DNA of 47,504 nucleotides, taken from Fusobacteriota bacterium (GTDB lineage Bacteria > Fusobacteriota > Fusobacteriia > JAPLKR01). Shown here piece after piece: positions 26,806 to 36,451 of the stretch. Location of the stretch: NCBI GenBank assembly GCA_026387965.1, contig JAPLKR010000116.1, positions 1 through 47,504 of the forward strand. The letters are read 5' to 3'. The notes below the pieces were generated by a model. It did no database searches. It was not told the DNA's origin and worked only from the letters and a program-made list of their open reading frames with translations. A program made the position numbers and the translations under genes. Position 1 is the first letter of the stretch; the number at the start of each line of letters is the position of its first letter.

Positions 26806-28098
26806 ATGAATTTAGATGTATTTAATCAAGGATTTAAAGTATTCCGCGAAGAGGGGTTAAAAGCTCTTATTCAAAAAGCAAAGATTTTTTGCATTAACAA
26901 ACGAAATGAAAATAGTAGTAAAGAAAAAACAGCTTCAGATTTAATAAACAATCGTTTTAGAAATATTCAAAAAATACCAAGTTTTTTTTGTCCAACAAAC
27001 GATGGAAAGAGAATTAATTTAGTAACAGATAGTATAGAAAGCCATAGTTTATTAGGAGGTGTTGCAACAGCAATAATATTTGCAACCATGCTCTCGAAGC
27101 AATGGCAAGTGCCACTCAGAGTGATAACTCGGACAACCCCTCCCAATGCTCGAAACTTCAAGAAAATATTATCGTTGCTCAGTATTGATATCCCGAATAA
27201 TATTGAGTTTTATTCGGATTATGATCGCGATTTTTTTGGAGATAAAGTAAATAAACTAGATGTCCACGAAGAAGATATTTTTATTGCAACTTCATGGTGG
27301 AGTGCTGAAGCGATACGTAAAACGACTATCAAAAAAGAGTTTATTTATATCATACAGGAAGTTGAACAATTTTTTTATGATTATGGTGATGAACATTTGT
27401 TGTGCTCACAGTTAATGAAAGAAAAAGATATTATTTTTATTGTAAATTCAAAATGGTTATATGATTATTTTACTATGAATGAAAAAAATATTGCAGAAAA
27501 TGGAGTCTATTTTCATCCTTCTTTTTCAAATTCCTTATTTACCCCAATATTTGAAAAAAGAAAAGAAAAATATCAGTTGTTTTTTTATGCAAGGCCAAAC
27601 AATTCCAGAAATTTATTTTATTATGGAGTAAATGTAATCAATAGGGCAATCAATGAAGGAATAATAGATATAAGTGAATGGGATATTAATTTTGTAGGTC
27701 AAGGAGTTCCAGAGTTTACTTTTGATAATGGATATAAATGTAATATTATAGGACAGTTAGAATGGAAAGAGTATGCTAAGTTTTTAGAGTCTATTGATTT
27801 AGCTATTTCCTTAATGTATACACCACACCCAAGTTATCCTCCATTTGATGTTTTGATGGCAGGAGGTGTTGTATTGACGAACCGTTTTATGAATAAACAG
27901 GAAATTGACTGGTCTAAAAATGTGATATTATCAGAATTAAACGAAGAAGATATGATGAAAAATATTAAAATTTCTGTTGAGATGGCAAAAAATTCTCAAA
28001 TTAGAAAGAGTAATTTTGAGGAATCTCAAATTCCTCAAAATTGGACATTATCGTTTGTTGAGTCAATAAAATACTGTGAGGACAGATTAAATGTATAA
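26806..28098 (+). CDS. WsaF-like rhamnosyltransferase
   Basis: A 430-residue GT-B enzyme. After a variable N-terminal 60 residues comes INLVTDSIESHSLLGGVATAIIFATMLSKQ, then TSWWSAEAIRKT, FYARPNNSRNLFYYGV and ISLMYTPHPSYPPFDVLMAGGVVLTN. This set is like WsaF of the Geobacillus S-layer glycan, a beta-1,2-rhamnosyltransferase, and the related domains of O-antigen proteins. A strong AGAGGAG precedes the start. Its 3' end overlaps the next gene by 8 bp. Confidence 0.8.
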   Translation: MNLDVFNQGFKVFREEGLKALIQKAKIFCINKRNENSSKEKTASDLINNRFRNIQKIPSFFCPTNDGKRINLVTDSIESHSLLGGVATAIIFATMLSKQWQVPLRVITRTTPPNARNFKKILSLLSIDIPNNIEFYSDYDRDFFGDKVNKLDVHEEDIFIATSWWSAEAIRKTTIKKEFIYIIQEVEQFFYDYGDEHLLCSQLMKEKDIIFIVNSKWLYDYFTMNEKNIAENGVYFHPSFSNSLFTPIFEKRKEKYQLFFYARPNNSRNLFYYGVNVINRAINEGIIDISEWDINFVGQGVPEFTFDNGYKCNIIGQLEWKEYAKFLESIDLAISLMYTPHPSYPPFDVLMAGGVVLTNRFMNKQEIDWSKNVILSELNEEDMMKNIKISVEMAKNSQIRKSNFEESQIPQNWTLSFVESIKYCEDRLNV

Positions 28099-29290
28099 TA
28101 TTATTAAAAAAAAATATAGTTTGATTAATTCAATTCCTTGGGAAATGTCGTTTGAAGAACGCTTAAATTTTTTGATGAAATTTTCAAAACAGTATAAATT
28201 AATGGTACATATTTATGAAAAAGCAGATACCTCTACATTTCGATATCGTTGTTATAATATTTATCAACTATTATTAAAAAGTGAGACGTGGAGATCAATA
28301 TATTTTTTTGACAATGAAGTTAACAAGATATTGGCATATCTTGATATCATTGATGTAGTAACAATTGTAAGAGCAAGATTTTCACTTAATATTCTAGAGT
28401 TAATAGGAAGAGTAAAAGCGAAAAAAATACCTCTTGTATTTGATGTAGATGACTTAGTTTTTGATCTCAAAAAATTACCATTGCTTACAAATACTTTGAA
28501 TGTTCGACTTAAAAATCATGTAGAGTATGATTTTTGGTTTGCGTACATAGGGAGAATTTCGTTAGTAGGAGAATATGCAGATTATTGTACAACGACCAAT
28601 GAATTTTTAGCAGAACGGTTAATGAAAAAATATAATAAACCGACGCACATTATTCCTAATGGGTTAAATCATGAGCAAATTCAAATTTCACAAGAGTGCC
28701 TTAGTTATAAAAAGAATGATAAAACAAATCAGAACTTCTGCATTGGGTATTTCAGTGGAACACCATCGCATATAAATGATTTTTTATCAGTTTCAGATGA
28801 AATAGAAATGCTCTTGAATGAATTTGAAAATATCACACTAAAAATTGTTGGTTTTATGGAGATTCCGGAAAAATTATTATATCTAGTTAAGTCAAAAAAA
28901 ATTATTCAAGAACCTCTTCAAAATTTTATTGATTTACAAAAAAAAATAGCAGAAGTTGATGTAAATATTGTCCCACTTGTCAACAATGAATTTACGAATT
29001 GTAAATCGGAATTAAAATACTTTGAGGCCGCCATCGTTCATACAATAACGTGTGCTTCTCCGACTTATATGTTTGTAAATAATATTACGCAAAGTGAAAC
29101 GGGTTTTATTTGTAAGCCAGGTGAATGGTATGAAACAATAAAGAAAATCTATTCTTTGAGTTTTTCTGAAAGAAAGGAAATTGCTGAAAATTCATACCAA
29201 TACTGTTTAAAAAAATATTCCGGCTCAGATGTTATTAAAAATATTGAAAAAGTTTATGATGAGATAGTAATGGAGGGGAATGAAGAATAA
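28091..29290 (+). CDS. GT4 glycosyltransferase (3)
   Basis: The 399-residue protein reads STFRYRCYNIYQLL early, then FDVDDLVFD in the first domain and HIIPNGLNHEQI, IGYFSGTPSHINDF and CKSELKYFEAAIVHT in the donor domain. These are features of GT4-like enzymes that often accompany WsaF and RgpF in rhamnose polymers. The catalytic Glu region is KYFEAA rather than a textbook EX7E. The gene overlaps both neighbours (8 and 11 bp), so it is tightly coupled. Confidence 0.8.
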   Translation: MYNIIKKKYSLINSIPWEMSFEERLNFLMKFSKQYKLMVHIYEKADTSTFRYRCYNIYQLLLKSETWRSIYFFDNEVNKILAYLDIIDVVTIVRARFSLNILELIGRVKAKKIPLVFDVDDLVFDLKKLPLLTNTLNVRLKNHVEYDFWFAYIGRISLVGEYADYCTTTNEFLAERLMKKYNKPTHIIPNGLNHEQIQISQECLSYKKNDKTNQNFCIGYFSGTPSHINDFLSVSDEIEMLLNEFENITLKIVGFMEIPEKLLYLVKSKKIIQEPLQNFIDLQKKIAEVDVNIVPLVNNEFTNCKSELKYFEAAIVHTITCASPTYMFVNNITQSETGFICKPGEWYETIKKIYSLSFSERKEIAENSYQYCLKKYSGSDVIKNIEKVYDEIVMEGNEE

Positions 29291-30233
29291 ATATGCTCAT
29301 TATGCGGCCAAAGACTTGATTATATTACAAATAGAGCAATTGATAAAAACCTACTTTAGTTTTTTTTGGAAACGAAAAACTGGTGTTAATTATCAAGCAA
29401 TCTACTCTTCGGAGCCTAAGAAGAGTAATTTGTGTTTGTTTTCAGCTTTTTCACATGGCAATATTGCTGAATACGGATATTATTATCTGAGTGAGATAAT
29501 GAAACTTGAAATGGACGTTGTGTATATTTCGGCCTCTAAAATTTCCGATATCGATAGAAATAAACTTATCAAAATTGGTATTATTCAAATTATTGAAAAA
29601 GAAAATATTATGCCAGATTTTTCTGCATGGAAAATTGGATTAGAATTAAATGACTATGGGATGAATTGCGATAGTGTATTGCTGGCTAATGACAGCGTTT
29701 TCGGCCCACTTTTTAATCTCAAAGATTGTGTAAATGAGATGCAAGCAAGAAAAAGTGACTTTTGGGGCATGACAGATTCCTTTTCCTTAAAATACCACCT
29801 TCAAAGTTATTTTTTATGGTTTAACCAATCGGTTATTTCAAGTATTGCATGGGAGAGTTTTTGGAAAAAATTAAAAACATATACAGATAAAAAAGTTGTG
29901 ATATATCGCTATGAAACACGATTTACCCAATATTTCTTGAAAAGAGGATTTACTTCTGATTCTTTTATAAAATATACTGATTTTGAAGAAGAAATATTGC
30001 GTGTTGATAAAAAATATAAAAATTGTAACTACTTAATTTATATGTGGAAAGAGTTGATTGAAGAAAAAAAATTTCCTTTTTTGAAGAGAAGTATTGTAGA
30101 ATATGAAAAAATTCGGACAATGTTATTTCACGAAATAAATCATGATTGGAAAAGTGCACTAATGAATTCAACATCCTATCCCATCGACTATATTTTAAAG
30201 TATTTGAAAAATGCGGATAAAGACAGGAGATAA
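29280..30233 (+). CDS. Rhamnan synthesis F family glycosyltransferase (2)
   Basis: A 317-residue protein. YSSEPKKSNLCLFSAFSHGNIAEYGYYYLSEI and the central SVLLANDSVFGPLFNLKDCVNEMQARKSDFWGMTDS match the RgpF domain. The HxHTKKS motif of the two other RgpF-like proteins is absent, so this belongs to a different branch of the family. The start lies inside the preceding gene behind GGAGGGG. The substrate is inferred from the locus to be rhamnose-containing. Confidence 0.78.
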   Translation: MKNKYAHYAAKDLIILQIEQLIKTYFSFFWKRKTGVNYQAIYSSEPKKSNLCLFSAFSHGNIAEYGYYYLSEIMKLEMDVVYISASKISDIDRNKLIKIGIIQIIEKENIMPDFSAWKIGLELNDYGMNCDSVLLANDSVFGPLFNLKDCVNEMQARKSDFWGMTDSFSLKYHLQSYFLWFNQSVISSIAWESFWKKLKTYTDKKVVIYRYETRFTQYFLKRGFTSDSFIKYTDFEEEILRVDKKYKNCNYLIYMWKELIEEKKFPFLKRSIVEYEKIRTMLFHEINHDWKSALMNSTSYPIDYILKYLKNADKDRR

Positions 30234-30234
30234 A

Positions 30235-31260
30235 ATGTCAAATTTATATGTGGATAATATAGGGCATTTACCTACGATAAGAATAAAAAAAAAATTTGAT
30301 AATATAATATCAATTCCCTTTATTATTAAAAAAGAAAATATATTTCATATTTCTGTTGTCGCAGGAATTATTCACATTTATTATCCAGAGCTTTGTGATG
30401 AAATTATGAAGTATCTTCAATATATTCCATGTATAGCAGATATCTATATTTCAACAGATACGCTTGAAAAAAGAGAGAAAATAGCAGAAGCTTTTAAAAG
30501 TTACACAAATGGAAAAGTGGAGATCAGAATAGCTCAAAATGTAGGTCGCGATGTTGCCCCTATGTTCGTCCTATTTAAAGATGTATTTAAAAATTATAAC
30601 TATTTTTTTCATATTCATACCAAAAAATCCCCTCAACAGTCTGTTTTAGAAGGATGGCGTGAGTATCTTTTTTCATCACTTCTCGGAAGTAAACAAATTA
30701 TTGAAAACAATCTTTTTTTGCTACAAAATGAAATTGGCGTAATTTTTCCTGATCACTATTCCATAGTAAAGCGAATTATTTATTGGCATAAAGGCGATTA
30801 CTTCAAGTTTCAAGAATTAATGAAGCGTTGTGGAATAGATGTAGATTATAATAATCCATTAGAGTTTCCTTCAAGTACAATGTTCTGGGCTAGAACGGAT
30901 ATTTTTAAGCCACTGTTAGAGCTAAATCTAACGTGGGATGATTTTAATAAAGAAGAAGGGCAAATATCAGGGACTTTAGCACACTCCATTGAACGTACAG
31001 TTCTCTATCTATGCGAGTTGAAATATAAGTGGGTTAAAATTAAAAGAGAAGAAAATCAAGCTGAAACGAAAGCGTATGGTGTTCAGGAGATCAATGAGCA
31101 CTTAGAGAGAAATTTTTACTCTTTACTTGAGAAAAGACCAGAATTAATGGCGTTAGAATTAGAAAAACTCATAAAAAATTGTAGAAGAGTAAAAATGGCA
31201 GTTAATCTCTATCACTTAACTCTTTTAAAAATCAAAAGAAGATTTAAAAGAAAAATTTAG
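30235..31260 (+). CDS. Rhamnan synthesis F family glycosyltransferase (3)
   Basis: This 341-residue protein is the closest relative of the RgpF-like protein at 25677-26777. It has QNVGRDVAPMFVLF, FFHIHTKKSP, GVIFPDHYS, EFPSSTMFWARTDIF and GQISGTLAHSIERT in the same order. AGGAG (30227-30231) sets the start at ATG 30235 rather than the in-frame ATG at 30211. A basic C terminus (LLKIKRRFKRKI) replaces the SKSWK tail seen in its relative. It is the last gene before an LR repeat. Confidence 0.85.
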   Translation: MSNLYVDNIGHLPTIRIKKKFDNIISIPFIIKKENIFHISVVAGIIHIYYPELCDEIMKYLQYIPCIADIYISTDTLEKREKIAEAFKSYTNGKVEIRIAQNVGRDVAPMFVLFKDVFKNYNYFFHIHTKKSPQQSVLEGWREYLFSSLLGSKQIIENNLFLLQNEIGVIFPDHYSIVKRIIYWHKGDYFKFQELMKRCGIDVDYNNPLEFPSSTMFWARTDIFKPLLELNLTWDDFNKEEGQISGTLAHSIERTVLYLCELKYKWVKIKREENQAETKAYGVQEINEHLERNFYSLLEKRPELMALELEKLIKNCRRVKMAVNLYHLTLLKIKRRFKRKI

Positions 31261-31301
31261 TTGCTGAGTAGATGGCAAAAATATTCTCAAGCTCTCGATG
31301 A

Positions 31302-31712
31302 TCTCAGTGGTGAAAGTGTTTTATTAGTGGAAATTCGCATTAAATGTTTAGGGTTTGGATACAAACGGTATGTGTTTGTAGGAACGAAAAGAGAGTGAAA
31401 ATCCATTTTCTGTGTATTTGGTGTATTCTGTGGCAAAATGCTTTCCATTTTGCGTGTAAGGAATGGATACTGCAACTAGACAGATTTAAAATTAAGTTGC
31501 CCCATAGTTTGTATCGACTGCTTAGTGGAGCGTGCAAAGTTTTTACCTCACTATCGCCCCCTATTTTCAGGGAGGATATTAGATTTGCGTCAGAATTTAG
31601 TCTGCGTCGAGAAGAACCTGATTTTACTCTTAACGGTAAGGTGTTTCAGATTTACATCAGGCTCGAAAAAAAGGTATAACTGTGTCTACATAATAGCCGT
31701 GGCAGAAAATTG
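31302..31712 (+). repeat. LR repeat, copy 3 (before rhuM-fic), longest copy
   Basis: The left half (31302-31586) aligns with 32881-33127 on the far side of the RhuM-Fic gene, for example TCTCAGTGGTG and CGACTGCTTAGTGGAG in both. The right half has TTAGATTTGCGTC, TACTCTTAACGGTAAGGTG, the core near 31647 and GTGTCTAC..CCGTGGC up to the ribosome site. Several short open frames here are by-products of the repeat and show no protein features. Confidence 0.75.
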
Positions 31713-31729
31713 ATAAGGAAGGAGGGAAG

Positions 31730-32716
31730 ATGAAAGAGATTCAAATATATCAAAATGAAAATGGTATGGTGGAATAAGATGTAAATTTTGAAAAGGAAAC
31801 GGTATGGCTGACTCAAAGGCAAATGGGAATTCTTTTTAATCGAGATTATAAAACCATTTCTAAACATATCATAAAGATATACTCTGAAGGCGAATTAAAC
31901 AGAGAGGGAACTGTCTCAAAATTTGCGACAGTTCAAAATGAGGGTGACAGAGAGATTCGTCGTGAAATTGAGCACTATAATTTAGATGTGATTATCTCTG
32001 TTGGGTATCGAGTGAATTCAAAAGAGGGGACCAAATTTAGAATTTGGGCGACCAATGTTTTAAAAGAGTATCTTGTTCAAGGATACGTGATCAACCAAAA
32101 GTGCTTGAAAATGGAAAAGCAAAAAGTTGAAGAGCTGTATAAAACCATTCAACTGCTTGAAAGAACAGTAAGAAATCAAGCGGAAGAGTTGAGTGAAGCA
32201 CAAGAGTTAATAAAAATTGTCTCAGAATATAGTTATGCTTTATCACTTTTAGATGATTATGATCATCAGAGTGTTAAGATGGGAAGAACAACAGAATCTA
32301 CTTCATATCATTTAACGTATGCTGAGTCTATAAAACTGATTAACTCTATGAAAACAGAATTCTCATCTTCCCTTTTTGGCAATGAAAAAGATGAGTCATT
32401 TAAAGGAAGCTTGGGCGCACTATATCAAACGGCTTTTGGTGAAGAAGTATACAAGAGTGTGGAGGAAAAAGCAGTCCACCTGCCCTATTTTGTTGTGAAA
32501 AATCACTCATTTAGTGATGGAAATAAGCGAATAGCAGCGGCTCTTTTTACCTATTTTATGTATAAAAATGGAATATTGTATACACGAGAAGGCAAGAAGC
32601 GTATTGGCGATAACACACTTGTGGCAATGACACTCATGATAGCCGAGAGTAAATCTGAAGAGAAAGATATCATTACAAAAGTCCTAGTAAATTTAATTAA
32701 TGAAGATAATGAATAG
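31730..32716 (+). pseudogene. RhuM-Fic fusion with in-frame stop codon
   Basis: From ATG 31730 (behind GGAGGG) the frame reads MKEIQIYQNENGMVE, then TAA at 31775-31777, then DVNFEKETVWLTQRQMGILF without loss of frame to 32716. This is the N terminus of the RhuM family, a DNA-binding-like virulence protein. LDVIISVGYRVNSKEGTKFRIWATNVLKEYL is the RhuM core. The C-terminal third is a Fic/Doc domain with HSFSDGNKRIAAALF, an intact H-x-F-x-(D/E)-G-N-x-R motif. Such fusions are toxin-like. Restart at ATG 31823 could still make 297 residues including Fic, so loss of function is not certain. Confidence 0.75.
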
Positions 32717-32880
32717 GGATGTAAATAGAATTACAATTATGAGACAGTTTGTTGCACAATTATTTCAAGTTCGGTGTAGATACAATAATGTCATTGTTTG
32801 AAAGTGAGAATATTTGCCACGGGATAAGGATGAATAAAAGTTGAATGGGTAGTAGGGTATGAAATAATATTGCTCAGCGT

Positions 32881-33170
32881 TCTCAGTGGTGCAAGGCTTT
32901 ATTCGTGGAGATTCGAAATTTATTTGTGCCAATTCGTGTCATATATTTAGGATTATCAGATTTTAGTCAGGTTGAAGATGCGTATTTAAGTATGGATAGT
33001 GCAACTACATGGATAATGACAGATTTAGAATTAAGTTGTCACATAGTTTGTGTCGACTGCTTAGTGGAGAGTGCAGAGTCTCTACCCCCTCTAACTTCCC
33101 CAATTCTCAGGAGAGGATATCAGATTTAAGTCGTCTTATAGTCCTTATCGATAAGTGTATGAGCAATGGA
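32881..33170 (+). repeat. LR repeat, copy 4 (partial, after rhuM-fic)
   Basis: It aligns with the left half of copy 3 and shares CGACTGCTTAGTGGAG, the CAGATTTAAGTCGTC start of the right half and a core-like TATCAGATTTTAGTCAGG at 32956-32973. It forms a divergent direct repeat of about 250 bp on the other side of the RhuM-Fic gene. Confidence 0.7.
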
Positions 33171-33326
33171 TTCAGCGACTTCGTGCAAAATGTCCGAGTA
33201 GAGTGATTTCAATGTTATTTATTCCGTGGTGAATATTCTTTTATTTGCCTCAATTTGTGGCCAATAGGTCTTGATTTTGATATTTTTCTTGAAATTTAGC
33301 CTAATTCTTGTTATAGTGTAAGTAGT

Positions 33327-33332
33327 TATAAT
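33327..33332 (+). promoter_or_regulatory. -10 box of the msbA-like gene
   Basis: TATAAT, 43 bases before the start codon. The -35 region (TTCTTG at 33305-33310) is poor. Confidence 0.4.
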
Positions 33333-33374
33333 GTGTATGCGTGATAATGATAATCCTATGAGGAGAATGAGATA

Positions 33375-35171
33375 ATGGAAATAGTTAAAGAGAATAGAAA
33401 TCCGCTGAGATTTGTAAGTCCCAAGTGGTATTCACGCCAATTTAAAACCCTAATAAAGAGCCGTTCATATCAGTATTTCAAACCTTATTTGTGGCTATCA
33501 ATTATTAGTGTACTATTAATGACAGTGTATTCGGTGGCAAGTGGAGCCCCAACGTTAGTCATGAAGGAGCTCTTTAATGGTGTATTGGTTGGAAAAAATG
33601 TTAAGATGCTTATATGGGTAGTTGTTCTTATCATCGTTTCAACAGTGGTAAAAGATATAGCGAATTACTGCGGAAGTGTCATGCAGTCGTATATTTCAAC
33701 GCGTATTGCATATGACCTTAGAAAAGACCTTTACAATCATATGATAGATCTTCCAATGAGTTATTTTAAGAAGAATCAAACGGGAGATTTGATGTCAAGG
33801 TATACGACGGCAATTCCTGCATATCAAGGGTTTTTAGGAACAGCATTTTCGTTTATCAGTAAAATTATTCAGCTAATTGCTTATTTTGGAATTGCCATCT
33901 ATACCTCGTGGCAGTTGACAATATCTCTTATAATCCTTCTTCCAGTTATCTATGTGACGATGAAATACCTTGGAAAAAGATTATACAAGACAGGAAAAAA
34001 AATTCAGGAAGCGGCAGGAAGTATCAACAATTTTGTACAAGAGATGGTAAGTGGTGTGCAAGTGGTAAAAAGTTTTGCGGCCGAGGATTTTGAAAGAGAG
34101 AACTACGAGTATCAAAATCATCTAAATTTTGCAGTGAATTATAAAAACTCAAAGATTAATGCAAGAGTATCGCCTATTACAGATTCGGTAAACTCTATCG
34201 CGATTGTAGTACTGCTTCTTCTCGGAGGGTATTTTATTATACGTGGATGGATACAGAGTGGGAATTTTATCCAATTGGTTGTGGCACTTGGTCTTACGGC
34301 AACACCGATTAGATATATTTCTCAACAATATGGTGCACTTTTTACCAATATGGCTGGAGTAGAGAGGGTATTTGAGGTATTGGATGTAAAAAATGAGATT
34401 ACAGATAAAGAAGATGCAAAAATTCTTGAAAATCCAAAAGGAAAAGTAGAGATAAAAAATGCCTTTTTTAAATATGAACCGAATCAAGAGTGGATCATTA
34501 ATGATATCACCATTACGGCTAATCCGGGCGAGACAGTAGCACTAGTAGGAAAAAGTGGTGGGGGAAAATCAACACTGGTTAACCTACTTCCAAGATTTTA
34601 TGATATTGAAAAAGGGTCAATATGTGTGGATGGTGTAGATATTCGTGATTATACTCAAAAAAGTCTTCGTCAAAACATAGGGCTTGTTCCCCAAGATACA
34701 TTCCTATTCAGTGGTAGTATTCGTTCAAATATTGCTTATGGACTCGGAGATATACCTACGGAAAAGATTATTGAAGCGGCTAAAAATGCCAATGCTTGGG
34801 AGTTTATTGAAGGGCTGCCTGATGGGTTAGATACTGTGGTGGGTGAGCGTGGGACACGACTTTCTGGTGGACAAAAGCAGAGAATCTCTATTGCAAGGGC
34901 ACTACTTAAAAATCCTAAAATACTCATTTTAGATGAGGCCACCTCAGCACTCGATACTGAATCAGAGAAATTGGTACAAGATGCACTAGATAGATTGATG
35001 CAGTCACGAACGACTTTTGTAATCGCGCATAGACTTTCTACGATTATAGATGCAGATAAAATTGCTGTGATAAAAGGGGGAATACTCTTAGAGATGGGAA
35101 CACATAAGGAGTTATTGGCCAATAAAGGATACTATAAAGAGCTTTACGATCGTCAATTTAGAGACGAATAA
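33375..35171 (+). CDS. msbA: MsbA-like ABC exporter
   Basis: A 598-residue half-transporter. The N-terminal 330 residues hold six membrane helices of the type I exporter fold (QTGDLMSRYT, GVQVVKSFAAEDFE). The nucleotide-binding domain has Walker A GKSGGGKST near residue 391, the Q-loop VPQDTFLFSGSIRSNIAYG, signature LSGGQKQR near 495, Walker B ILILDEAT and the H-loop IAHR. Length and helix pattern fit MsbA, which flips lipid A-core. A multidrug exporter of the same family is the alternative; the LPS setting favours MsbA. A terminator follows. Confidence 0.87.
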   Translation: MEIVKENRNPLRFVSPKWYSRQFKTLIKSRSYQYFKPYLWLSIISVLLMTVYSVASGAPTLVMKELFNGVLVGKNVKMLIWVVVLIIVSTVVKDIANYCGSVMQSYISTRIAYDLRKDLYNHMIDLPMSYFKKNQTGDLMSRYTTAIPAYQGFLGTAFSFISKIIQLIAYFGIAIYTSWQLTISLIILLPVIYVTMKYLGKRLYKTGKKIQEAAGSINNFVQEMVSGVQVVKSFAAEDFERENYEYQNHLNFAVNYKNSKINARVSPITDSVNSIAIVVLLLLGGYFIIRGWIQSGNFIQLVVALGLTATPIRYISQQYGALFTNMAGVERVFEVLDVKNEITDKEDAKILENPKGKVEIKNAFFKYEPNQEWIINDITITANPGETVALVGKSGGGKSTLVNLLPRFYDIEKGSICVDGVDIRDYTQKSLRQNIGLVPQDTFLFSGSIRSNIAYGLGDIPTEKIIEAAKNANAWEFIEGLPDGLDTVVGERGTRLSGGQKQRISIARALLKNPKILILDEATSALDTESEKLVQDALDRLMQSRTTFVIAHRLSTIIDADKIAVIKGGILLEMGTHKELLANKGYYKELYDRQFRDE

Positions 35172-35180
35172 TAGCTAATA

Positions 35181-35216
35181 AAAAAGCATTGGGAGATTTT
35201 TCTCAATGCTTTTTTG
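35181..35216 (+). terminator. Terminator behind the msbA-like gene
   Basis: A 9-bp stem GCATTGGGA / TCTCAATGC with one G-T pair, A-rich on the left and followed by seven T, starts 15 bases after the stop codon. Confidence 0.85.
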
Positions 35217-35490
35217 AGATAATAAAGGATGTTTGAGGCACAGAGAAAAATACCGGCTAGGGCTGAAAAAATTAACACTGATCAGCAGAAAGAAGATGAG
35301 TTTAGCCATGACTGAATGTAGTGTTAGTGACGGTGTGGAAGTGCAAGACTTAACATGCGGGCATAGCAGAAAAAAAATGGATTAAAGATAGCGTATTTTA
35401 GTAAAAAAACTACGAGAATCAAATTAGAACTGAATAAGCAGCGTCATAGGTTTCATATGTTGCTATTCGTGATCAACGTAATCCTTTTTA
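35217..35490. other. Gap before rmlC, no gene visible
   Basis: AT-rich sequence with a short segment (GGCTGAAAAAATTAACACTGA near 35265, weakly like the LR surroundings at 21628 and 22590). No gene, promoter or RNA could be supported. Confidence 0.4.
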
Positions 35491-35645
35491 TCTACCCCTA
35501 TTTTAGGCGGAGTAAAGCGGGTTTAAGTCATCCTTTAGTCTGTGCCGAGCAAGAAAGTTTTGCTATTAATGGCATGATGTTTCAGATTTTAGACAGGGTC
35601 AAAAAAAGCTTTAAACCGTGCCTACGCAGTAGGCGTGGCGAGAAT
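35491..35645 (+). repeat. LR repeat, copy 5 (before rmlC)
   Basis: It runs TCTACCCCTATTTTAGGCGG, GTTTAAGTCATCCTTTAGTC, GCTATTAATGGCATGATG and the core CAGATTTTAGACAGGGTC at 35583, 83 bases before the rmlC start. The hairpin GCCTAC-GCA-GTAGGC at 35618-35632 is the best-formed one among the copies. Confidence 0.75.
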
Positions 35646-35665
35646 ATAAAGTATTAGGAGAAAAA

Positions 35666-36238
35666 ATGGCAGAATTTAAGAAAATAGAGACAGAAATAGA
35701 AGGACTCGTTGTGATAGAGCCACAAGTGTTTGGAGATGAACGTGGGTTTTTTATTGAAAGTTATAATAAAAGAGAGTTTGAGAAAATTGGAATTGATTTA
35801 GAATTTATTCAAGATAACCACTCAAAGTCAAAAAAAGGGGTACTGCGAGGGCTCCATTTTCAAACCGAATGTGGGCAAGATAAGTTGGTGCGCGTTATTC
35901 ATGGAAGCGTCTATGATGTGGCGGTTGACTTGCGCGAGGGAAGTTCAACTTATGGAAAATGGTATGGACTCATCCTTTCTGCTGAAAATAAAAAGATGTT
36001 TTTAGTACCCAAAGGATTTGCCCATGGATTTTTGACGCTTGATGATGACACAGAGTTTCAATATAAAGTGACAGATTACTATTCTCCTGAGTTTGATAGT
36101 GGAATGAGGTGGAATGATGAAGATCTCAAGATTGCTTGGCCACTTACTGAATATGGGCTAACGCCAGAAAATTTATCACTCTCTTCAAAAGACAGAGCGC
36201 AAAAATCCTTCAAAGAGAGTAAACCATTGAAGATATAA
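35666..36238 (+). CDS. rmlC: dTDP-4-dehydrorhamnose 3,5-epimerase RmlC
   Basis: The enzyme epimerises dTDP-4-keto-6-deoxyglucose at C3 and C5 on the way to dTDP-L-rhamnose. The 190-residue cupin has GDERGFFIESYN (23-34), NHSKSKKGVLRGLHFQ with the catalytic His64, VYDVAVDLREGS and KGFAHGFLTL. Length is that of the family. It is followed by rmlD and rmlB, each behind its own LR-derived leader rather than in one compact operon. Confidence 0.95.
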   Translation: MAEFKKIETEIEGLVVIEPQVFGDERGFFIESYNKREFEKIGIDLEFIQDNHSKSKKGVLRGLHFQTECGQDKLVRVIHGSVYDVAVDLREGSSTYGKWYGLILSAENKKMFLVPKGFAHGFLTLDDDTEFQYKVTDYYSPEFDSGMRWNDEDLKIAWPLTEYGLTPENLSLSSKDRAQKSFKESKPLKI

Positions 36239-36244
36239 ATAAGT

Positions 36245-36372
36245 TTGAGCCTGATTAAGATCACTATTTTTCCTCTCTTTGAAGAGAGGGTTGGGCGAGT
36301 TGTGTTTATAGCTTTATTAATTTCAAGGTAAAACACCACTCACCCTACACCTTCTCGCCAGCGAGAAGGAAA
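36245..36372. repeat. Large imperfect palindrome after rmlC
   Basis: Two hairpins, CCTCTCTTTGAAGAGAGG near 36274 and CCTTCTCGCCAGCGAGAAGG near 36349, are themselves embedded in an outer inverted pair (GGTTGGGCGAGT near 36291 and ACTCACCCTACACC near 36336). This type of dispersed palindrome is known from many genomes. A partial inverted LR core (GAGCCTGATTAAGATC) starts at about 36247. Confidence 0.65.
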
Positions 36373-36451
36373 TATCGACAGTTTAAATCGATCTATTTAC
36401 TAGATATTAAACAGGTTCTTAGAAAGCGTCATAATGAAGATATTTAAGAAG

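Larger units (their letters stand above)
32717..33374. other. Non-coding gap with LR copy 4 and msbA promoter region
   Basis: No gene is visible in these 658 bases. 32881-33170 holds LR copy 4, which keeps the left half of the repeat but lacks the right part that normally reaches a start codon. A near-consensus TATAAT at 33327-33332, with TTCTTG 16 bp upstream, could drive the msbA-like gene. ATAATGATAATC repeats follow at 33343-33355. Confidence 0.6.

Noticed and set aside
31344-31713. Two overlapping + strand open frames before rhuM-fic
   Set aside because: They are inside LR copy 3, their sequence is repeated elsewhere without an open frame, and no ribosome site precedes them.
32905-33206. 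Two short + strand frames after rhuM-fic
   Set aside because: Both are in LR copy 4 and lack protein-like composition.
34736-35122. 128-residue - strand frame
   Set aside because: Complement of the msbA-like nucleotide-binding domain, which is unmistakable on the + strand.
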